A program made the position numbers and the translations under genes. A DNA stretch of 64,000 nt from Candidatus Heimdallarchaeota archaeon (GTDB taxonomy: Archaea > Asgardarchaeota > Heimdallarchaeia > Heimdallarchaeales > Heimdallarchaeaceae), in NCBI GenBank assembly GCA_030668875.1, contig DAOVER010000007.1, positions 27,645 through 91,644 of the forward strand. The letters are read 5' to 3'. Shown here piece by piece: positions 62,542-64,000 of this stretch; position 1 is the first letter of the stretch; each line of letters opens with the position of its first letter. The notes beneath the pieces are model-generated. The model had not been told where the DNA came from and searched no databases. It saw only the letters and a program-made list of their open reading frames with translations.

Positions 62542-63699
62542 TCATGATACACTTTTCCAATATATTCCCAACTTATCAGCATGGTTTTTTACATTAAACA
62601 TTTCTGTTGTTGTGGGTCTTCTATTAATTTCTGGAAATTCTCCCCTAAGAATTTTATAATCTGGATGATATTGAGCCATAATATTAACAAGAGGTTTTTT
62701 CAGATTCTCTGCAACCCAATCTAATATCGGAATTGAACAACATTCTGTATGTATTGGCATAACTAAGTGACGAATTATATACTCACCACTTCCTCGTTCT
62801 TCTATCATCTTCATGTTTCTCTTTAACGCATCCCAGTAGACAGGTGCTTTAGAATATTTGTTTGCACATTCATTATTAGCATACTTCATATCAGGTAACC
62901 AAATATCGAAAATATCAACTATGAGTTTCATGCTTACATCAGTAAGATACATGTTACTGTTCCACAACATAGGCAGATGGACTTGTGTTTCCAAAAATGA
63001 TTCCAAAATTACATGTAAATTAGGTGTTGGTTCTCCACCTACAAAATTAATGTTTCTGGCATGCTGTTTTCCAAGAGAATAATACATTTGAGCTAAATCT
63101 TTTGGTTCTGTGCCTCTTCCGCGAAATCTTTCTAAACTGAATTCATGACTTATATCGAAATTTTGGCAAAACGAACAATTCATTGTACATCCGTAGAAGA
63201 AGATGGTTCCACTAGGCACAATAGGGCTTTCTTCACCCATGTGTATAAAACCCGAAGAAACGTACGCTTTATCATCTACACCGCATTTCCCAATTTTGCC
63301 TTCTTTTCTATTAATCTTACATCTATTCTCACAAAATTCACAAGCTGAAAGTATATCTTTTAAAATAGTTAGTTTTAGCTTTAGATAGTTCTCTTTTTCT
63401 AGTGTTTCTGGTTTAACTTTAGAGAACACCTCTTTTTCAATCTCAGCTAAAGGTAAGACTTGTTTCTCCGTTATCCATTCTTTGAATTTCGGATAATAAT
63501 GTTCATGTATCTTAAGGAGTTCTTCTTGATCAAGATTTTCCTTAAAAGGTGTATGAAAAAGCCTTGCTAGCTTATATCGAGGTAAACGCTTTTTCTTAAA
63601 TATGTCTCTGTAATTATTTAATCTATCCTTTAACTCATGTTGCTGCCAAACAGTCATTGAATCTCGTCTCATTAAAGGTAACATGGTTAAATATACCAT
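62542..63699 (-). CDS. PflA-like radical SAM protein
   Basis: 385 residues. Radical SAM triad C171, C175, C178 in FFYGCTMNCSFCQNF, preceded by extra cysteines C120, C123, C127 and C139 (CEFCENRCKINRKEGKIGKC) like those of AmrS and of archaeal PflA-type proteins. GMLEDSPI-like context reads HMGEESPIVPSGTIFF. The N-terminal 110 residues are an added helical region not found in AmrS. No glycyl-radical enzyme is nearby, so the target is unknown. Confidence 0.82.
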   Translation of the reverse strand: MVYLTMLPLMRRDSMTVWQQHELKDRLNNYRDIFKKKRLPRYKLARLFHTPFKENLDQEELLKIHEHYYPKFKEWITEKQVLPLAEIEKEVFSKVKPETLEKENYLKLKLTILKDILSACEFCENRCKINRKEGKIGKCGVDDKAYVSSGFIHMGEESPIVPSGTIFFYGCTMNCSFCQNFDISHEFSLERFRGRGTEPKDLAQMYYSLGKQHARNINFVGGEPTPNLHVILESFLETQVHLPMLWNSNMYLTDVSMKLIVDIFDIWLPDMKYANNECANKYSKAPVYWDALKRNMKMIEERGSGEYIIRHLVMPIHTECCSIPILDWVAENLKKPLVNIMAQYHPDYKILRGEFPEINRRPTTTEMFNVKNHADKLGIYWKSVS

Positions 63700-63719
63700 A
63701 TAACTATGAGATATTTATT

Positions 63720-63890
63720 ACTTTTTGAATTTTCGACCTGTTGAGAAGAATTTTTACTAAATGGGGCTAAAACTGGAACAAGTGTAAATTTTTCTTCTTC
63801 ATAAAAGGTACATTTTATTACATATTTTCATGATGTCTATTTGTCTTCTTGTCTTCTTAGACAAAGCTAGGTACATGTCGTGCTTAGAGG
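63720..63890. other. Intergenic sequence at the right edge
   Basis: AT-rich, no gene. Contains a TATA-like TTTATTACATATTTT around 63813-63827 that could serve a transcript into the structured stretch that follows. Confidence 0.3.
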
Positions 63891-63997
63891 TCATGATATA
63901 GGGCGAAGATACTCTATACTCACTCTTAGTGGATACATCACGTATCCTCCTACCCCGTTCGCACTACGTTTAGGTAGGGCTTTCGGATCGCTTTTTA
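63890..63997 (+). ncRNA. Candidate structured non-coding RNA (unassigned)
   Basis: GC rises to nearly half here against a far lower background. On the plus strand the stretch folds into GGATAC-ATCAC-GTATCC (63931-63947), then CCTACC paired with GGTAGG (63949-63978) enclosing CGT/ACG, with GCGA (63903) facing TCGC (63991) as a possible closing stem, followed by CTTTTTA as a terminator. I could not match it to RNase P, SRP, tRNA or a known riboswitch. Confidence 0.4.
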
Positions 63998-64000
63998 TCA

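Noticed and set aside
1..64000. CRISPR arrays, transposases, IS ends, integrase or attachment sites
   Set aside because: No regularly spaced repeats and no recombinase motif were seen. The only repeats are short in-gene duplications.
63840..64000. RNase P or SRP RNA at the right edge
   Set aside because: The invariant core sequences of both RNAs are absent on either strand.

Overview
This window is archaeal chromosomal DNA with low GC (my estimate, about one third). The archaeal calls rest on paired PurP-type formate ligases, a PRTase-fused HTH regulator, type II methionine aminopeptidase, an M42 peptidase, AspCT with a separate PyrI subunit, a geranylgeranyl-reductase-like flavoprotein, family B DNA polymerase, TATA-like boxes 25-30 bp before starts, many apparently leaderless starts, and GGTGA-type ribosome sites. 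A RING-like zinc protein, a possible longin-like protein and the overall protein style would suit an Asgard lineage, but no single gene proves that placement. There are no rRNA genes, CRISPR arrays or recognisable insertion sequences.

Layout. 1-5835: end of a membrane-anchored phosphodiesterase, M48 protease, methionine aminopeptidase, glycerol kinase, a 585-bp gap and a small coiled-coil protein. 5848-27062: a large nucleotide-biosynthesis block. It holds pyrD-pyrK-pyrC-pyrF on the plus strand, purP-guaA-pyrE and regulator-purP2 on the minus strand, purC/S-purQ-purL-purE-purM-purN-purF-purD on the plus strand, pyrB-pyrI on the minus strand, and a second, altered OMP decarboxylase. Between them these genes cover UMP synthesis from carbamoyl phosphate and IMP synthesis up to FAICAR, except for purB and the IMP cyclohydrolase. 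27065-29848: zinc and radical-SAM proteins. 29941-34251: a FixABCX-type electron-transfer-flavoprotein operon with an unrelated gene inserted. 34382-43121: M42 peptidase, acetyltransferase, a MacB/LolD-like ABC exporter with two ATPases (one fused to a large novel domain), and a lipid reductase. 43210-49542: DinB-like protein, CDF transporter, a degenerate hydrolase-like membrane protein, TldD/TldE and an AmrS-like radical SAM enzyme. 49689-57140: HTH regulator, a family B polymerase with a ruined proofreading site, Nudix, membrane protein, candidate longin protein and an MFS carrier with internal repeats. 57251-64000: LarA-like protein, zinc ribbons, tRNA-Gly, TM2 protein, an aminotransferase-fold protein without its PLP lysine together with a fossil copy of its 5' end, two small unknowns, a second PflA-like radical SAM enzyme and a structured, possibly non-coding terminal stretch.

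The most notable observations are: (i) a B-family polymerase whose Exo I and Exo II acids are replaced while the polymerase motifs are intact, expressed from a promoter overlaid by a perfect 16-bp palindrome; (ii) a PurC-PurS fusion; (iii) a second OMP decarboxylase that keeps the catalytic D-K-D set but lacks the phosphate-gripping motif and arginine; (iv) the lysine-less aminotransferase and its fossil; (v) an ABC ATPase with a roughly 390-residue novel N-terminal half; and (vi) the RING-like protein. All functional statements are homology calls made by eye.
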